Positions 1-7,861 of a stretch of DNA of 64,000 nt are shown piece by piece. Source of the DNA: Candidatus Zhuqueibacterota bacterium (GTDB lineage Bacteria; Zhuqueibacterota; Zhuqueibacteria; Residuimicrobiales; Oceaniaggregativiventaceae); contig WJMF01000092.1 in NCBI GenBank assembly GCA_014728085.1, positions 1-64,000 of the forward strand, written 5' to 3'. The stretch's first letter is position 1. The number at the start of each line of letters is the position of its first letter. Made by a program: the position numbers and the translations under genes. The notes under the pieces are model-generated. The model was not told where the DNA came from and searched no databases. It saw nothing but the letters and a program-made list of their open reading frames with translations.

Positions 1-1
1 C

Positions 2-259
2 TTTTGGCTGGTACCGAGGAGTGGTTTTTCCAGCAAATATCTAATGGGAATACGCAACGTTCCCGGTTTGGTGGATTTTGAATATCGGGGAGAAGTATTT
101 ATCTCTGCCATTGCCTTTGGACACGCCATTCCTGTTGCCCGGGGCGAACGAATTGCTCAACTGGTCCCTGTTCTCCAAACAAACGTAGAGATCAAATTCG
201 TACAAGCGCTTTCTCAAAGTAGACGAGGGAGTGGAGGGTTTGGCTCGACCGGGCAATAA
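2..259 (+). CDS. dut: dUTP diphosphatase, 3' part only (5' end outside window)
   Basis: Hydrolyses dUTP to dUMP and PPi, keeping uracil out of DNA. The reading frame is open from base 2 and has no start inside the window. The visible part holds the family landmarks in order: LVPRSG near the start, the DFEYRGE strand, RGERIAQLVPV, and the C-terminal arm RGSGGFGSTG that closes over the nucleotide. VDFEYRGE replaces the commoner IDxxYRGE, so the catalytic Asp is shifted or variant but the surrounding motif is intact. It ends with TAA at 257-259. It converges on the minus-strand gene at 339-638. The identification is firm; the full length cannot be judged. Confidence 0.87.
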   Translation, partial: FWLVPRSGFSSKYLMGIRNVPGLVDFEYRGEVFISAIAFGHAIPVARGERIAQLVPVLQTNVEIKFVQALSQSRRGSGGFGSTGQ

Positions 260-338
260 TTCAGCCGCCGGCATCGCTATTCTTGTTCGGATATTGTGGT
301 GTTGGCCGGCAGACAGGTCGAACTGTTCAAGGATATTT

Positions 339-638
339 TTATCTTTTCCCGGTTAATCTACCGATAACCAGATGATACAAGAGTAATGACAAGCCGGCGA
401 GAATGAACATCAAAGAAATCGTTAACAGATCGTTCAATGATTTTCCGATAATGAGGGAAATGCCTATTGCGATCAGTATCATGCCCCATTTTAATGACCC
501 ATACCTTGTATGCTGATAATGTTCATTCAGAGCAGCGGCATTTTTTTCAAGTATCTTGATCCGGGTACGATGGTTTGTGATTTCAGTGGTGGCATAACCT
601 ATGAGAAAGAAAAAGGCCACCGGAGTGACAAAATCCAT
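339..638 (-). CDS. Small membrane protein, tandem paralogue 1
   Basis: About 99 residues. An N-terminal hydrophobic segment (VAFFFLIGYA) is followed by a charged linker with a KILEK motif, then a conserved SLKWGM motif leading into two further hydrophobic segments. The neighbour at 663-1007 shares the same plan (KRILEK, SLKWGM, two C-terminal helices), so the two are diverged tandem copies. I chose the ATG at 638 over an upstream TTG because a GAGGA ribosome-binding site lies seven bases before it. The genes run divergently from an ECF sigma factor, so they may belong to its regulon (inference). The layout resembles small DUF6249-like proteins, but I cannot assign a function. Confidence 0.6.
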   Translation of the reverse strand: MDFVTPVAFFFLIGYATTEITNHRTRIKILEKNAAALNEHYQHTRYGSLKWGMILIAIGISLIIGKSLNDLLTISLMFILAGLSLLLYHLVIGRLTGKR

Positions 639-662
639 GGTCAAATCCTCATGATTTGAATT

Positions 663-1007
663 TTAGGTTTCATTTTTTTCGGTTAACATTATTATATAGT
701 GTACAATCAGAGCAATACCGGCAAAAAGGAACATAAATGAAAACACAATTTCATCCCTGTAGCTGCCGACCAGTGTTTTTGGTAACAAAAATCCAATGAT
801 CCCTGCAAGTCCGATGGCTGTAATCACCATTCCCCATTTTAAACTGGTAAATTTCGGTTGCAGGGGTTTGTTGAACAGATACGGCAGATTTTCATCTACC
901 GCTTCTTTTTCGAGTATTCTTTTTTTCAGGCGATTGTCCGAAACCAACTTGATAACATAACCGACAAGATAGAAAAACGATACCGGAATAATAAAATCGA
1001 AATTCAT
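663..1007 (-). CDS. Small membrane protein, tandem paralogue 2
   Basis: A 114-residue protein with an N-terminal hydrophobic helix (PVSFFYLVGYV), a charged loop containing KKRILEKEA, the SLKWGM motif, and two C-terminal membrane helices. It is a tandem paralogue of the gene at 339-638, with which it probably forms a two-gene operon (gap about 24 bases). An AAGGAG site precedes the ATG. It is transcribed divergently from the ECF sigma gene at 1137 across about 130 bases. No function is recognised; the ECF neighbourhood hints at an envelope-stress or membrane-sensing role. Confidence 0.62.
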   Translation of the reverse strand: MNFDFIIPVSFFYLVGYVIKLVSDNRLKKRILEKEAVDENLPYLFNKPLQPKFTSLKWGMVITAIGLAGIIGFLLPKTLVGSYRDEIVFSFMFLFAGIALIVHYIIMLTEKNET

Positions 1008-1136
1008 TTCAAACTCCTTTCATTATTTGAGAAAATTGTCCTTCTGTTATATTAAGACAGATGAATTCAAATAATGTTGCATTCTTGGATAAAAATTGTA
1101 TAACTTTTTGCGACTTGATGTGTCTAACTAAATAGA

Positions 1137-1721
1137 ATGAGCATTGAAATCAATACAGTAATCCGCAATGTCAGGGATGGGCGTACAGACGATTTTGGAT
1201 ATATCGTTGATGCATATCAAAAATTGATATACCATATTGTCTGCAGAATGATAGATCATCCCCAGGATCGTGAAGATGTTTTTCAGGATATTTTTTTTAA
1301 AGCCTATAAAAATTTGGCCAAATTCCGTTTTGAATCCAAGTTTTCTACCTGGATCGGAAGAATCGCTTATAATACCTGTATTAATTATCTTCGCAAGCAT
1401 AAAGTACCTCTTTTAGCGGATACCACAAGTGCGTATGAGGGAGAAGCGGATGATATCTTCTCTGAAACGGATACGGGCTCTGTTGTTGATCAGGAATTTC
1501 AAAGCGAGTTGTTGAAAAAAGAAATTGCAAAACTGCCACCGCAATATAAGCTATTAATTACATTGTATCATTTGCACAGCATGAAATACAGCGAAATCTC
1601 CAAAATTACAAACCTGCCTTCGGGAACGGTCAAAAACTACCTCTTTCGGGCACGCCAGATGCTAAAGGCACAAATAACTGCACAATATCGACAGGAGGAT
1701 CTGGATGTATCACATCAATGA
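1137..1721 (+). CDS. RNA polymerase ECF-type sigma-70 factor
   Basis: A 194-residue ECF (group IV) sigma factor. Region 2 spans about residues 20-95, with the core-binding stretch DREDVFQDIFFKAY and the -10-recognising FSTWIGRIAYNTCINYLRK. Region 4 spans about residues 135-185, with LPPQYKLLITLYHL and a helix-turn-helix (YSEISKITNLPSGTVKNYLFRAR). The lack of region 3 is normal for ECFs. The next gene overlaps by 17 bases and encodes a zinc-finger anti-sigma factor, a standard translationally coupled pair. Targets are unknown; the divergent membrane-protein genes and the downstream sigma-54 activator are the nearest candidates. Confidence 0.92.
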   Translation: MSIEINTVIRNVRDGRTDDFGYIVDAYQKLIYHIVCRMIDHPQDREDVFQDIFFKAYKNLAKFRFESKFSTWIGRIAYNTCINYLRKHKVPLLADTTSAYEGEADDIFSETDTGSVVDQEFQSELLKKEIAKLPPQYKLLITLYHLHSMKYSEISKITNLPSGTVKNYLFRARQMLKAQITAQYRQEDLDVSHQ

Positions 1722-2211
1722 TAATATTCTGCAGGAATATTTTGACCGGCAGCTTTCACAGCATGAACAAGAACGAGTTGAAGAACATATCAAATCCTGT
1801 CGGGACTGTCGAGATAAAGTATTGATGATGAAAACCCTTTATGACGCAATCGAGGAGGCGATGATAGATTCCGCTCCGCCTGAATGGATTCAAAGGGTTA
1901 TGCAGACGATTCAAAAGCACGCCCGCATGAAGAAACGGATAAATGATTTGTCAAGAATCAGCCTTTATATATTTACCGCTCTCGCGTCCATGGGGATTAC
2001 CCTATATTATGTCAATCTCGAAAAGCTGCTAAATTCCTTTTCATTAACAAAAAGTGTTTCCGATTTGGTTATGTGGGATGCGTTGAAGAATTATTTACAG
2101 GAGGTTAACCTTGATATATCTCTTTTAATAGCCGGTATTATAGTTATTATTATTATTGCGGCTATAGACTCTGTTGTCTTCCAGGGTCACTGGAAAGCCA
2201 AAAGCAGCTGA
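1705..2211 (+). CDS. Zinc-finger anti-sigma factor, membrane-anchored
   Basis: A 168-residue protein. Its N-terminus carries the ZAS motif of anti-sigma factors (HIKSCRDC, i.e. Hx3Cx2C, with an upstream His), which binds zinc and clamps the sigma factor. Hydrophobic segments follow at about residues 88-105 and 140-158, so the protein is probably inserted in the inner membrane and would hold the ECF sigma there until signalled. A strong AGGAGG site lies inside the end of the sigma gene. The C-terminal tail is short, with no recognisable sensor domain outside the membrane. Confidence 0.85.
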   Translation: MYHINDNILQEYFDRQLSQHEQERVEEHIKSCRDCRDKVLMMKTLYDAIEEAMIDSAPPEWIQRVMQTIQKHARMKKRINDLSRISLYIFTALASMGITLYYVNLEKLLNSFSLTKSVSDLVMWDALKNYLQEVNLDISLLIAGIIVIIIIAAIDSVVFQGHWKAKSS

Positions 2212-2405
2212 ATCTGACCGACCCGCAGGCTTTATTTTTTTGCATGCGCCTTATATGCCTCCCTTGATTTTTTTACTCGCCAAAACACATTGAATATTAA
2301 CTATATTATCTGTAATTTACACAGGCATTGCGGTTTTCTGCAGATACATTCCGAAAATTGTTTACATTATATAAACAGGTCCTAAAAACGCTTAAACGGA
2401 TAGAA

Positions 2406-3773
2406 ATGGTTGGGACAAAAAAAAATGCAATAAAAATTTTACTTTTGGATGACGATGATGTCCTTCGCCATGCGTGTGAGTCTATTCTCGTCGATAGTGG
2501 CTTTCAGGTGTCAAGCGGCAGAAATCCCGATGAAGGGCTTTTATTGGCACGGGATCATCAATTCGATATCGCCATAGTCGATTATGATATGCCGGGTATG
2601 AATGGTCTTGAATTTATGCGCCGTTTTGCAAAAAACAGTCCGCTTACAGATTTTATCATGATTACCGGCAAGGCCACGATTGAAATGGCGATTGAAGCCA
2701 CCCGGCTGGGAGCCTTTGATTATTTACAAAAACCCTTTCATTCGGAAACACTACTGGCCCCGATTCATCGACTGGTCGAAAAACGAAAAAATATAGGGAA
2801 GAGCAGCTCTAGTGAACTTTGTTTTGAATTCGAAGGTGAAACCGTAAGGGTTATCGGCAAAAGCCAAAATATGCAGGATGTTTTCAGAATCATTGAGAAA
2901 GTGGCTCCCACCGAAAGTACTGTCCTGATTTCGGGGGAAAGCGGAACGGGCAAGGAAATTATTGCCAAAGCCATTCATGCCCTCAGTCCGCGGGCTCGGG
3001 AAACCTTTTTTGCTATGGATTGCGGCGCTCTGGTAGAAACGCTTTTTGAGAGTGAATTGTTTGGGCATATAAAAGGTTCATTCACCGGGGCCACCGCAAC
3101 CAAGCACGGTGCTCTTGAAATTGCCCACGGCGGTACTTTTTTTTTCGATGAAATAGGCAATATCTCAATGTCCACGCAGGGTAAGGTTTTACGGGCGATC
3201 CAGGAGAGAGAGATCCGCCGCGTTGGTGGCAGCGAAACCATCAAAATCGATGTCCGAATTGTCGCTGCAACCAATTTGGATCTCGAGAAAGCCATTCGCG
3301 ACAGCAAATTTCGCGATGATTTGTATTATCGACTCAGCGTTATCCCGGTTCAACTTCCGCCACTGCGAAAGCGAAAAGAGGATATTCCCCTTCTGCTCGA
3401 CACTTTTCTGCAACAATACAATCTGCGGCGTAAAAATAAACCGATACGCAAAGTTCAGAAGAGTGCAATGGATGCCATGCTAGCATATGAGTGGCCGGGT
3501 AATGTGAGGGAACTGCAAAATGTTATCGAACGTGCCCTGATCATCGAAGATACAACACTTCTTACCCTGACCAGCTTGCCGCAACATATTCAGTCACATG
3601 CAAAACAAGAACGCGAACCGGAAAATATGATTTCCCTTTCCGAAGCTGAAAAAAAACATATTCATAATATTTTACACAATACAAACTGGAATATCAGTCA
3701 AAGTGCGAGAATTTTGGGCATAGATCGCAAAACACTCTATGATAAAATTAAAAAATACGGCCTGAAAAAATAA
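2406..3773 (+). CDS. NtrC-family sigma-54-dependent response regulator
   Basis: About 455 residues in three parts. The receiver domain (roughly 10-125) has the acidic pocket LLDDDD, the phospho-acceptor in IVDYDMPGM and the switch Lys in YLQKPF. The AAA+ activator domain (roughly 145-380) has Walker A GESGTGKE, the sigma-54-contacting loop GSFTGA (consensus GAFTGA) and a GTFFFDEIG Walker B. The Fis-type helix-turn-helix is at the C-terminus (NISQSARILGIDRKTLYDKI). The ATG at 2406 is preferred because the receiver begins directly after it. No histidine kinase gene is adjacent. Three sigma-54-like promoters in this window (3942, 38224, 59609) are possible targets. Confidence 0.92.
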   Translation: MVGTKKNAIKILLLDDDDVLRHACESILVDSGFQVSSGRNPDEGLLLARDHQFDIAIVDYDMPGMNGLEFMRRFAKNSPLTDFIMITGKATIEMAIEATRLGAFDYLQKPFHSETLLAPIHRLVEKRKNIGKSSSSELCFEFEGETVRVIGKSQNMQDVFRIIEKVAPTESTVLISGESGTGKEIIAKAIHALSPRARETFFAMDCGALVETLFESELFGHIKGSFTGATATKHGALEIAHGGTFFFDEIGNISMSTQGKVLRAIQEREIRRVGGSETIKIDVRIVAATNLDLEKAIRDSKFRDDLYYRLSVIPVQLPPLRKRKEDIPLLLDTFLQQYNLRRKNKPIRKVQKSAMDAMLAYEWPGNVRELQNVIERALIIEDTTLLTLTSLPQHIQSHAKQEREPENMISLSEAEKKHIHNILHNTNWNISQSARILGIDRKTLYDKIKKYGLKK

Positions 3774-3774
3774 T

Positions 3775-3799
3775 GTGTGGAATATCTCTACACTTATTT
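3775..3799 (+). terminator. Possible weak terminator after the sigma-54 activator
   Basis: GTGTGGA and TCTACAC form a seven-base stem with one G-U pair around a short loop, directly after the stop codon and followed by TTATTTT. The stem is short, so the call is tentative. Confidence 0.35.
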
Positions 3800-3817
3800 T
3801 GATATTATCAGGTTTTG

Positions 3818-3829
3818 ACATAATTATGT
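3818..3829. promoter_or_regulatory. 12-bp palindrome upstream of a sigma-54-like promoter
   Basis: ACATAATTATGT is a perfect palindrome centred about 120 bases upstream of the -24 element at 3942. That is the usual distance for a sigma-54 enhancer site. It lies just downstream of the activator gene. The assignment as an activator-binding site is inference. Confidence 0.3.
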
Positions 3830-3941
3830 GGAAATTTTCCCCACTTTTTGTTTTCCTTTCTGCTTTTACAAAACCGGCCCTCTTTTTATAACAGACTAAA
3901 AAATAATAACTTATTCAAACATATTGCTGATGATTTAGTTT

Positions 3942-3957
3942 TGGCAAGGTTTTTGTT
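3942..3957 (+). promoter_or_regulatory. Sigma-54 (-24/-12) promoter
   Basis: TGGCAAG, four bases, then TTGTT matches the sigma-54 consensus (TGGCACG-N4-TTGCW) with the correct spacing between the GG and the G of the -12 element; only the final C of GC is a T. It lies 34 bases before the receiver-protein ATG and directly follows the sigma-54 activator gene, which makes a regulatory link plausible. Confidence 0.65.
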
Positions 3958-3990
3958 TGACAAAGAAGAGAATAACGAGGTATATTCAAA

Positions 3991-4365
3991 ATGAATTGTT
4001 TACTGGTTTGTCAGCAACATTATGCGCATTTGCAGCCTTTGTCCCTTTTTCTCAAGGAAAAACAGGTGGATTATAATATCTGTTCGGATTCTACCCAGGC
4101 AATCAGAAAAGTGCGCGATTGTCAGTATGACATCATCGTCATCGACAGCGAGGTCAAAGGCATTGAAATAGATACGCTTATCAGGCTTTTTTCGGATTAT
4201 AATGAAAATGCAAAAATTATCATTACCACGGAAAGCAATAGCAAGGATTTTGAAAGTAAAATCCGGCGCGAAAAAATATTTTATTATCATATTCGATCCT
4301 TCGGACTCGATGATTTGTTTCTGGCTCTCAATGCAGCCGCAGGCAAAGCGTCGTTGCAGCTATAA
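3991..4365 (+). CDS. Stand-alone receiver-like protein, degenerate
   Basis: 124 residues spanning one CheY-like fold with no output domain. The phospho-acceptor Asp is present (IIVIDSEV, about residue 52). The acidic pair that normally binds Mg2+ near the N-terminus is replaced by Gln-Gln (LLVCQQH), and the conserved switch Lys of the YxxKPF motif is Arg (YHIRSFG). It may therefore not be phosphorylated normally and could act as a pseudo-receiver. It sits behind a sigma-54-like promoter and next to a sigma-54 activator. The fold call is fairly sure; partner and role are unknown. Confidence 0.72.
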   Translation: MNCLLVCQQHYAHLQPLSLFLKEKQVDYNICSDSTQAIRKVRDCQYDIIVIDSEVKGIEIDTLIRLFSDYNENAKIIITTESNSKDFESKIRREKIFYYHIRSFGLDDLFLALNAAAGKASLQL

Positions 4366-4593
4366 CAATGCCGGATATTTTTAGACTTTTTAATCCCGGC
4401 AAACAATCCCTGTTTTTTTGTTGTTTTGGCAACAGCCCCGTTTATATAAAAACGGCTTTGTTCTTTCAAAATTTCAACGCACCCAATGATCCATAATTAT
4501 GCAGAGGTGGTTATCCAGATTGTTCTTGGAATATTTCAGAAAAATGAGTAACATACCGGTCTTTAGTCTTTTTATCTATCTGTATAGAGTAAA

Positions 4594-5739
4594 ATGATCC
4601 AATCCGGGAATATACAATCTCTTGACAAAGCTATTTCGTATCGCAACCGTTTGACCTTTCCATTTATCGGTATTACCGGAAGTAACGGCAAAACGACGAC
4701 CAAAGGTATGCTATGTACCATACTCGGGACGTTTGGCAATGTTTATGAATTCAGTGATCATTCCGGTTCATATCGACGAATTGCGGAAGAATTACTCAAT
4801 ATTCCACATGATGTGGATTGGGCGGTCACGAAAGTTGGGATCGGGCAACATAAAGAGATAAGCCGCACAACCAAATTGTTAAACCCCTATATTGGTATCG
4901 TTACCAATGTCGGGGAGGCGCACCTGGCTTATCATGGTAGCATCGCAGCGATTGCAAAAGAAAAAATGCAATTAATATTTGGTATTCAAAGCGATGGCAC
5001 TGCGATCGTCAATTTTGATAACGACTATACCCGCAACATGGCAAAAAAAGCAAGTGTAAAGGTCAAAACATTTGCTCTTAATGAATATGCCGATTATTAT
5101 GCCTCCGATATTGAACATCATGGCCCGGGCGGGATGAGCCTGACAATAAGACGAAAAATCGGTTCACGATTTCGATTGCGCATGCCGATCTACAGCATGG
5201 GTGATGTTTACAATTCCCTGGCTGCCGTTGCTGCAGCGGATGTTTTCAATATTCCGGATCAACACATCACAAATACCCTGGAACATGATTTTATTTTACC
5301 GGAAGGCAGAGGACGACTATACCAGCGAAACGACTTTACGCTTATTGATGATACGCACGATTCGACACCACAATCTCTGTTAAAATCTTCGAAATGTCTG
5401 GCGGATTTTAAACCCTTTTCGAACCGGCTCGTCATGATATTGGGAGATATGGCCGGCCTCGGCTATAAAACTCTGGACCTGCATAAAGCCGCCGGTCACT
5501 ATCTTGCAGCCATGCCCATCGATGTTTTCTTGTTCGTCGGGAAAAATGCTGAAATCATGATGAACGCCCTTAATGCATACCGGATTAAGAAGAGGTTGGT
5601 CAAAGCGGTACCGACCGTTGACCGCGCCATTGAAATTCTAAAAGAATTGGTTAGTGCCGGTGATACCGTCATGATAGAAGGTAATGAGACGCAAAGTCAT
5701 TCTCCTATTGTTGACGCTCTATTAAAGGAACAGGTTTAG
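4594..5739 (+). CDS. MurF-like ATP-dependent amide ligase lacking the usual N-terminal domain
   Basis: 381 residues. The Mur-ligase ATP-binding P-loop GSNGKTTTKG lies only about 30 residues from the start, whereas MurF carries a domain of about 90 residues before it. The central domain keeps VGEAHL and KEKMQL-type motifs. The C-terminal domain has DDTHDSTPQS where MurF has the DDxYNANP signature, followed by MILGDMAGLG. It resembles MurF most but is diverged in substrate-contact regions, so the substrate need not be a peptidoglycan precursor. It is 17 bases from a DRTGG gene and then a PHP gene, the accessory genes of an FeFe hydrogenase cluster, and not in a cell-wall operon. The exact reaction is unknown. 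Confidence 0.7.
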   Translation: MIQSGNIQSLDKAISYRNRLTFPFIGITGSNGKTTTKGMLCTILGTFGNVYEFSDHSGSYRRIAEELLNIPHDVDWAVTKVGIGQHKEISRTTKLLNPYIGIVTNVGEAHLAYHGSIAAIAKEKMQLIFGIQSDGTAIVNFDNDYTRNMAKKASVKVKTFALNEYADYYASDIEHHGPGGMSLTIRRKIGSRFRLRMPIYSMGDVYNSLAAVAAADVFNIPDQHITNTLEHDFILPEGRGRLYQRNDFTLIDDTHDSTPQSLLKSSKCLADFKPFSNRLVMILGDMAGLGYKTLDLHKAAGHYLAAMPIDVFLFVGKNAEIMMNALNAYRIKKRLVKAVPTVDRAIEILKELVSAGDTVMIEGNETQSHSPIVDALLKEQV

Positions 5740-5756
5740 AAGAAACGGGAAATTCA

Positions 5757-6098
5757 ATGCAGGTAAAGACGATTCGTCAAAAGTTGGACCTCAAATTATT
5801 GAGTGGTGCAAACCTGGACTGTGAAATTTCAGCCGCTTACTGTTCAGATGTCTTGAGTGACGTCATGAGTAAAGCAAAGAAAAATTATTTATGGATTACA
5901 AATCAAAATCATGAAAATGTTCTGGCGATTGCATTTTTTAAGGAACTATCCTGTATCATTCTCACATCCGGAATTATTCCCGAAGATGACGTCCTGCACA
6001 AAGCGATTGAAAAGAACATCACCCTGTTATCAACAGACTTGACTGCATTTGAAATTTCAGGCGAGTTGTATAAACTGGGTATTAAAGGAAAAGTCTAA
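5757..6098 (+). CDS. DRTGG-domain protein (HprK-related regulatory domain)
   Basis: 113 residues covering a single DRTGG-like domain: a VLSDVMSKAKKNYLWIT segment, a LAIAFFKELSCIILTSG strand-helix, then LLSTDLTAFEISGELYKLGI. These follow the pattern of the small DRTGG proteins found beside trimeric and tetrameric FeFe hydrogenases. The literal DRTGG string is absent. It lies between the MurF-like gene (17 bases) and the PHP gene (adjacent), so it is co-transcribed with them. The biochemical role of such proteins is not established; a ligand-sensing role is often assumed. Confidence 0.7.
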   Translation: MQVKTIRQKLDLKLLSGANLDCEISAAYCSDVLSDVMSKAKKNYLWITNQNHENVLAIAFFKELSCIILTSGIIPEDDVLHKAIEKNITLLSTDLTAFEISGELYKLGIKGKV

Positions 6099-6875
6099 AT
6101 GCTGCGTTGGTTTAAAGCAGATTTACATATACACACCGTACTTTCAGCCTGTGCAGAATTGACCATGGGGCCAAAAGATATCGTTGAGGCCGCCCTGAAA
6201 AGAGGGATTGATATTATTGCCATTACGGATCACAATAGCGCAGAAAATGTTGAAACGGTTATTAAGGTCGCGGCCGGCAAAAACGTGACGGTGATACCCG
6301 GCATGGAGGTATCGACGCAGGAAGGCGTTCATTTTGTTACGCTGTTTCCGGATCTGGAATCGTTGGACTCTTTTCAGGATTTTGTTTACAGCGTCTTACA
6401 GCAGGGATATTACGATGAAGAGCTCTACGGTGCACAGCTCAAGGTGGATGAGGAAGAGAGGATTATCGAAAAATCAAGAAAACTCTTTTTCTTTACCCTT
6501 CGTGCGTCGATTGAGCGGATCGTTAAAGAGGTGCGGCACCGCAAGGGCATTGTATATCCGGCCCATATAGACAGACACGCATACAGTATATTTAATTTGT
6601 ACGCACATTTTCCATCTGAATTATCGTTCGATGCAGCGGAAATCTCAAATCCGGAGCATCTTTCTGAATTGGAGACCAGATTCAGGCCGGATGAAAAAAT
6701 TCAGTTGATCACAGCCTCGGACGCGCATGACATAAAGGATGTCGGAAAGAAAACGGTTTCTTTCAAACTGGAGAGCCCTGAATTCAGGGAAATAAAACTG
6801 GCGCTGAAAAATCAGACCGGCAGAAGAGTGAAATTGCCCGCAACATTTAGCAGAGAATCAGCCTTTAATGCATAA
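6099..6875 (+). CDS. PHP-domain metal-dependent phosphoesterase
   Basis: 258 residues. It has the PHP metal motifs in order: ADLHIHTVLSACAE near the N-terminus, ITDHN, a GMEVST motif, YPAHIDRHAY in the middle, and ASDAHD near the C-terminus. These place it in the phosphatase-like PHP family, related to the phosphoesterase YciB/TrpH group. It starts directly after the DRTGG gene's stop and precedes the hydrogenase genes by about 115 bases. PHP proteins of this type recur beside HydABC/Hnd hydrogenases. The substrate is unknown. Confidence 0.85.
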   Translation: MLRWFKADLHIHTVLSACAELTMGPKDIVEAALKRGIDIIAITDHNSAENVETVIKVAAGKNVTVIPGMEVSTQEGVHFVTLFPDLESLDSFQDFVYSVLQQGYYDEELYGAQLKVDEEERIIEKSRKLFFFTLRASIERIVKEVRHRKGIVYPAHIDRHAYSIFNLYAHFPSELSFDAAEISNPEHLSELETRFRPDEKIQLITASDAHDIKDVGKKTVSFKLESPEFREIKLALKNQTGRRVKLPATFSRESAFNA

Positions 6876-6990
6876 GTTGTCATTGTGCAGGCATAACAAA
6901 TGACAGCTGAAAAAATCATAAAATGAGTATAAAAAATCGATATATAGTTTTGAATGACTTGCGTTTCAACCAAGAGAAGGGAGATTGAAA

Positions 6991-7353
6991 TTGAAAACAC
7001 TAGCTGATCTGCGGAAAATCAGAGAACAAGCTCAAAAAGAGATGGCGGCGCGCGAACAATCTGCAAAATACCGCATATGCGTGGGTATGGGAACCTGTGG
7101 TATAGCAGCCGGTTCGAGAGCAGTCATGTCCGCTATCATCGACGAAATCGGTAAACGCGATATTCAGGATGTTGTTATTACCCAAACCGGATGTCTCGGA
7201 TATTGCGACCAGGAACCTCTTGTCAAAGTTACCCAGCCGGATAAATCGGTGATTACCTACGGTAAAATAACTCCTGAAATTGCCCGAAAAATTGTACAGG
7301 AACACATCCTGAATAACAATGTACTCGGTGATTATGTGTTCACTCAGGATTAA
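6991..7353 (+). CDS. hndB: FeFe hydrogenase [2Fe-2S] subunit, HndB-like
   Basis: About 120 residues with a thioredoxin-like [2Fe-2S] ferredoxin fold. The four ligands are seen as CVGMGTC and TGCLGYC, the pattern of HndB and of the N-terminal domain of NuoF/HydB-type subunits. The TTG at 6991 is the best start, with AGGGAG seven bases upstream; another TTG at 6985 is too close to that site. It heads the four-gene hydrogenase run (HndB, HndA, HndC, HndD). It probably relays electrons within the complex, and may stand in for the cluster lost from the next flavoprotein subunit (inference). Confidence 0.88.
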   Translation: MKTLADLRKIREQAQKEMAAREQSAKYRICVGMGTCGIAAGSRAVMSAIIDEIGKRDIQDVVITQTGCLGYCDQEPLVKVTQPDKSVITYGKITPEIARKIVQEHILNNNVLGDYVFTQD

Positions 7354-7384
7354 TAAAACGGTAAATAGATAAAGGAGAAGAAAC

Positions 7385-7861
7385 ATGCAGGACTTGAAGA
7401 AAGTCGATGATATTGCAAAAAAATACGCGGAGATGAATACTCCGCTGATCTACATTTTAAAGGATGTCCAGAAAGAATTCGGATATCTTTCTCAGCCAAT
7501 TCTGACACAGGTGGCCCAGGTTACTGATATTCCGCTTTCTGAAATTTATGGCGTGGCGACCTTTTATTCCTTGTTCACGACAAAGCCAAAGGGGAAGCAT
7601 ATCGTACGTTGCTGTAACAACGCTCCCTGTTTTGTCAATGGTTCAAAGGAAGTATTGGAAAAGATCAAAGAATATCTCGGTATCGATACCGGTGAAACCA
7701 CGGAAGACGCTCTGTTTACACTCGAGTTTACCAGTTGTTTGGGATTGTGCGCAGTCGCGCCGGTAATGATGGTCGATGATGAAGTTTATGGTAATTTAAC
7801 ACCGGAAAAAGCAGTGGCAATATTAAAGGATTATAAAATGAAAGGATCTTCGAATGCATAG
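7385..7861 (+). CDS. hndA: FeFe hydrogenase NuoE-like [2Fe-2S] subunit
   Basis: 158 residues, a NuoE/HydC/HndA-type thioredoxin-like [2Fe-2S] protein. The N-terminal helical part contains LIYILKDVQKEFGYL and YGVATFYSLF. Cluster ligands are visible as CCNNAPC and SCLGLC, the usual C-x4-C plus C-x3-C set (the first of the CC pair may be extra). A GGAG site precedes the ATG. Its stop overlaps the start of the flavoprotein subunit by eight bases. It feeds electrons between the FMN site of HndC and the hydrogenase subunit. Confidence 0.92.
   Translation: MQDLKKVDDIAKKYAEMNTPLIYILKDVQKEFGYLSQPILTQVAQVTDIPLSEIYGVATFYSLFTTKPKGKHIVRCCNNAPCFVNGSKEVLEKIKEYLGIDTGETTEDALFTLEFTSCLGLCAVAPVMMVDDEVYGNLTPEKAVAILKDYKMKGSSNA

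Noticed and set aside
1089-1104. A sigma-54 promoter before the ECF sigma gene (TTGGATAAAAATTGT)
   Set aside because: The spacing between GG and the -12 TTG is one base too short.
5757-6098. An HPr kinase catalytic gene
   Set aside because: The protein is only the DRTGG-type domain; there is no P-loop or kinase domain.
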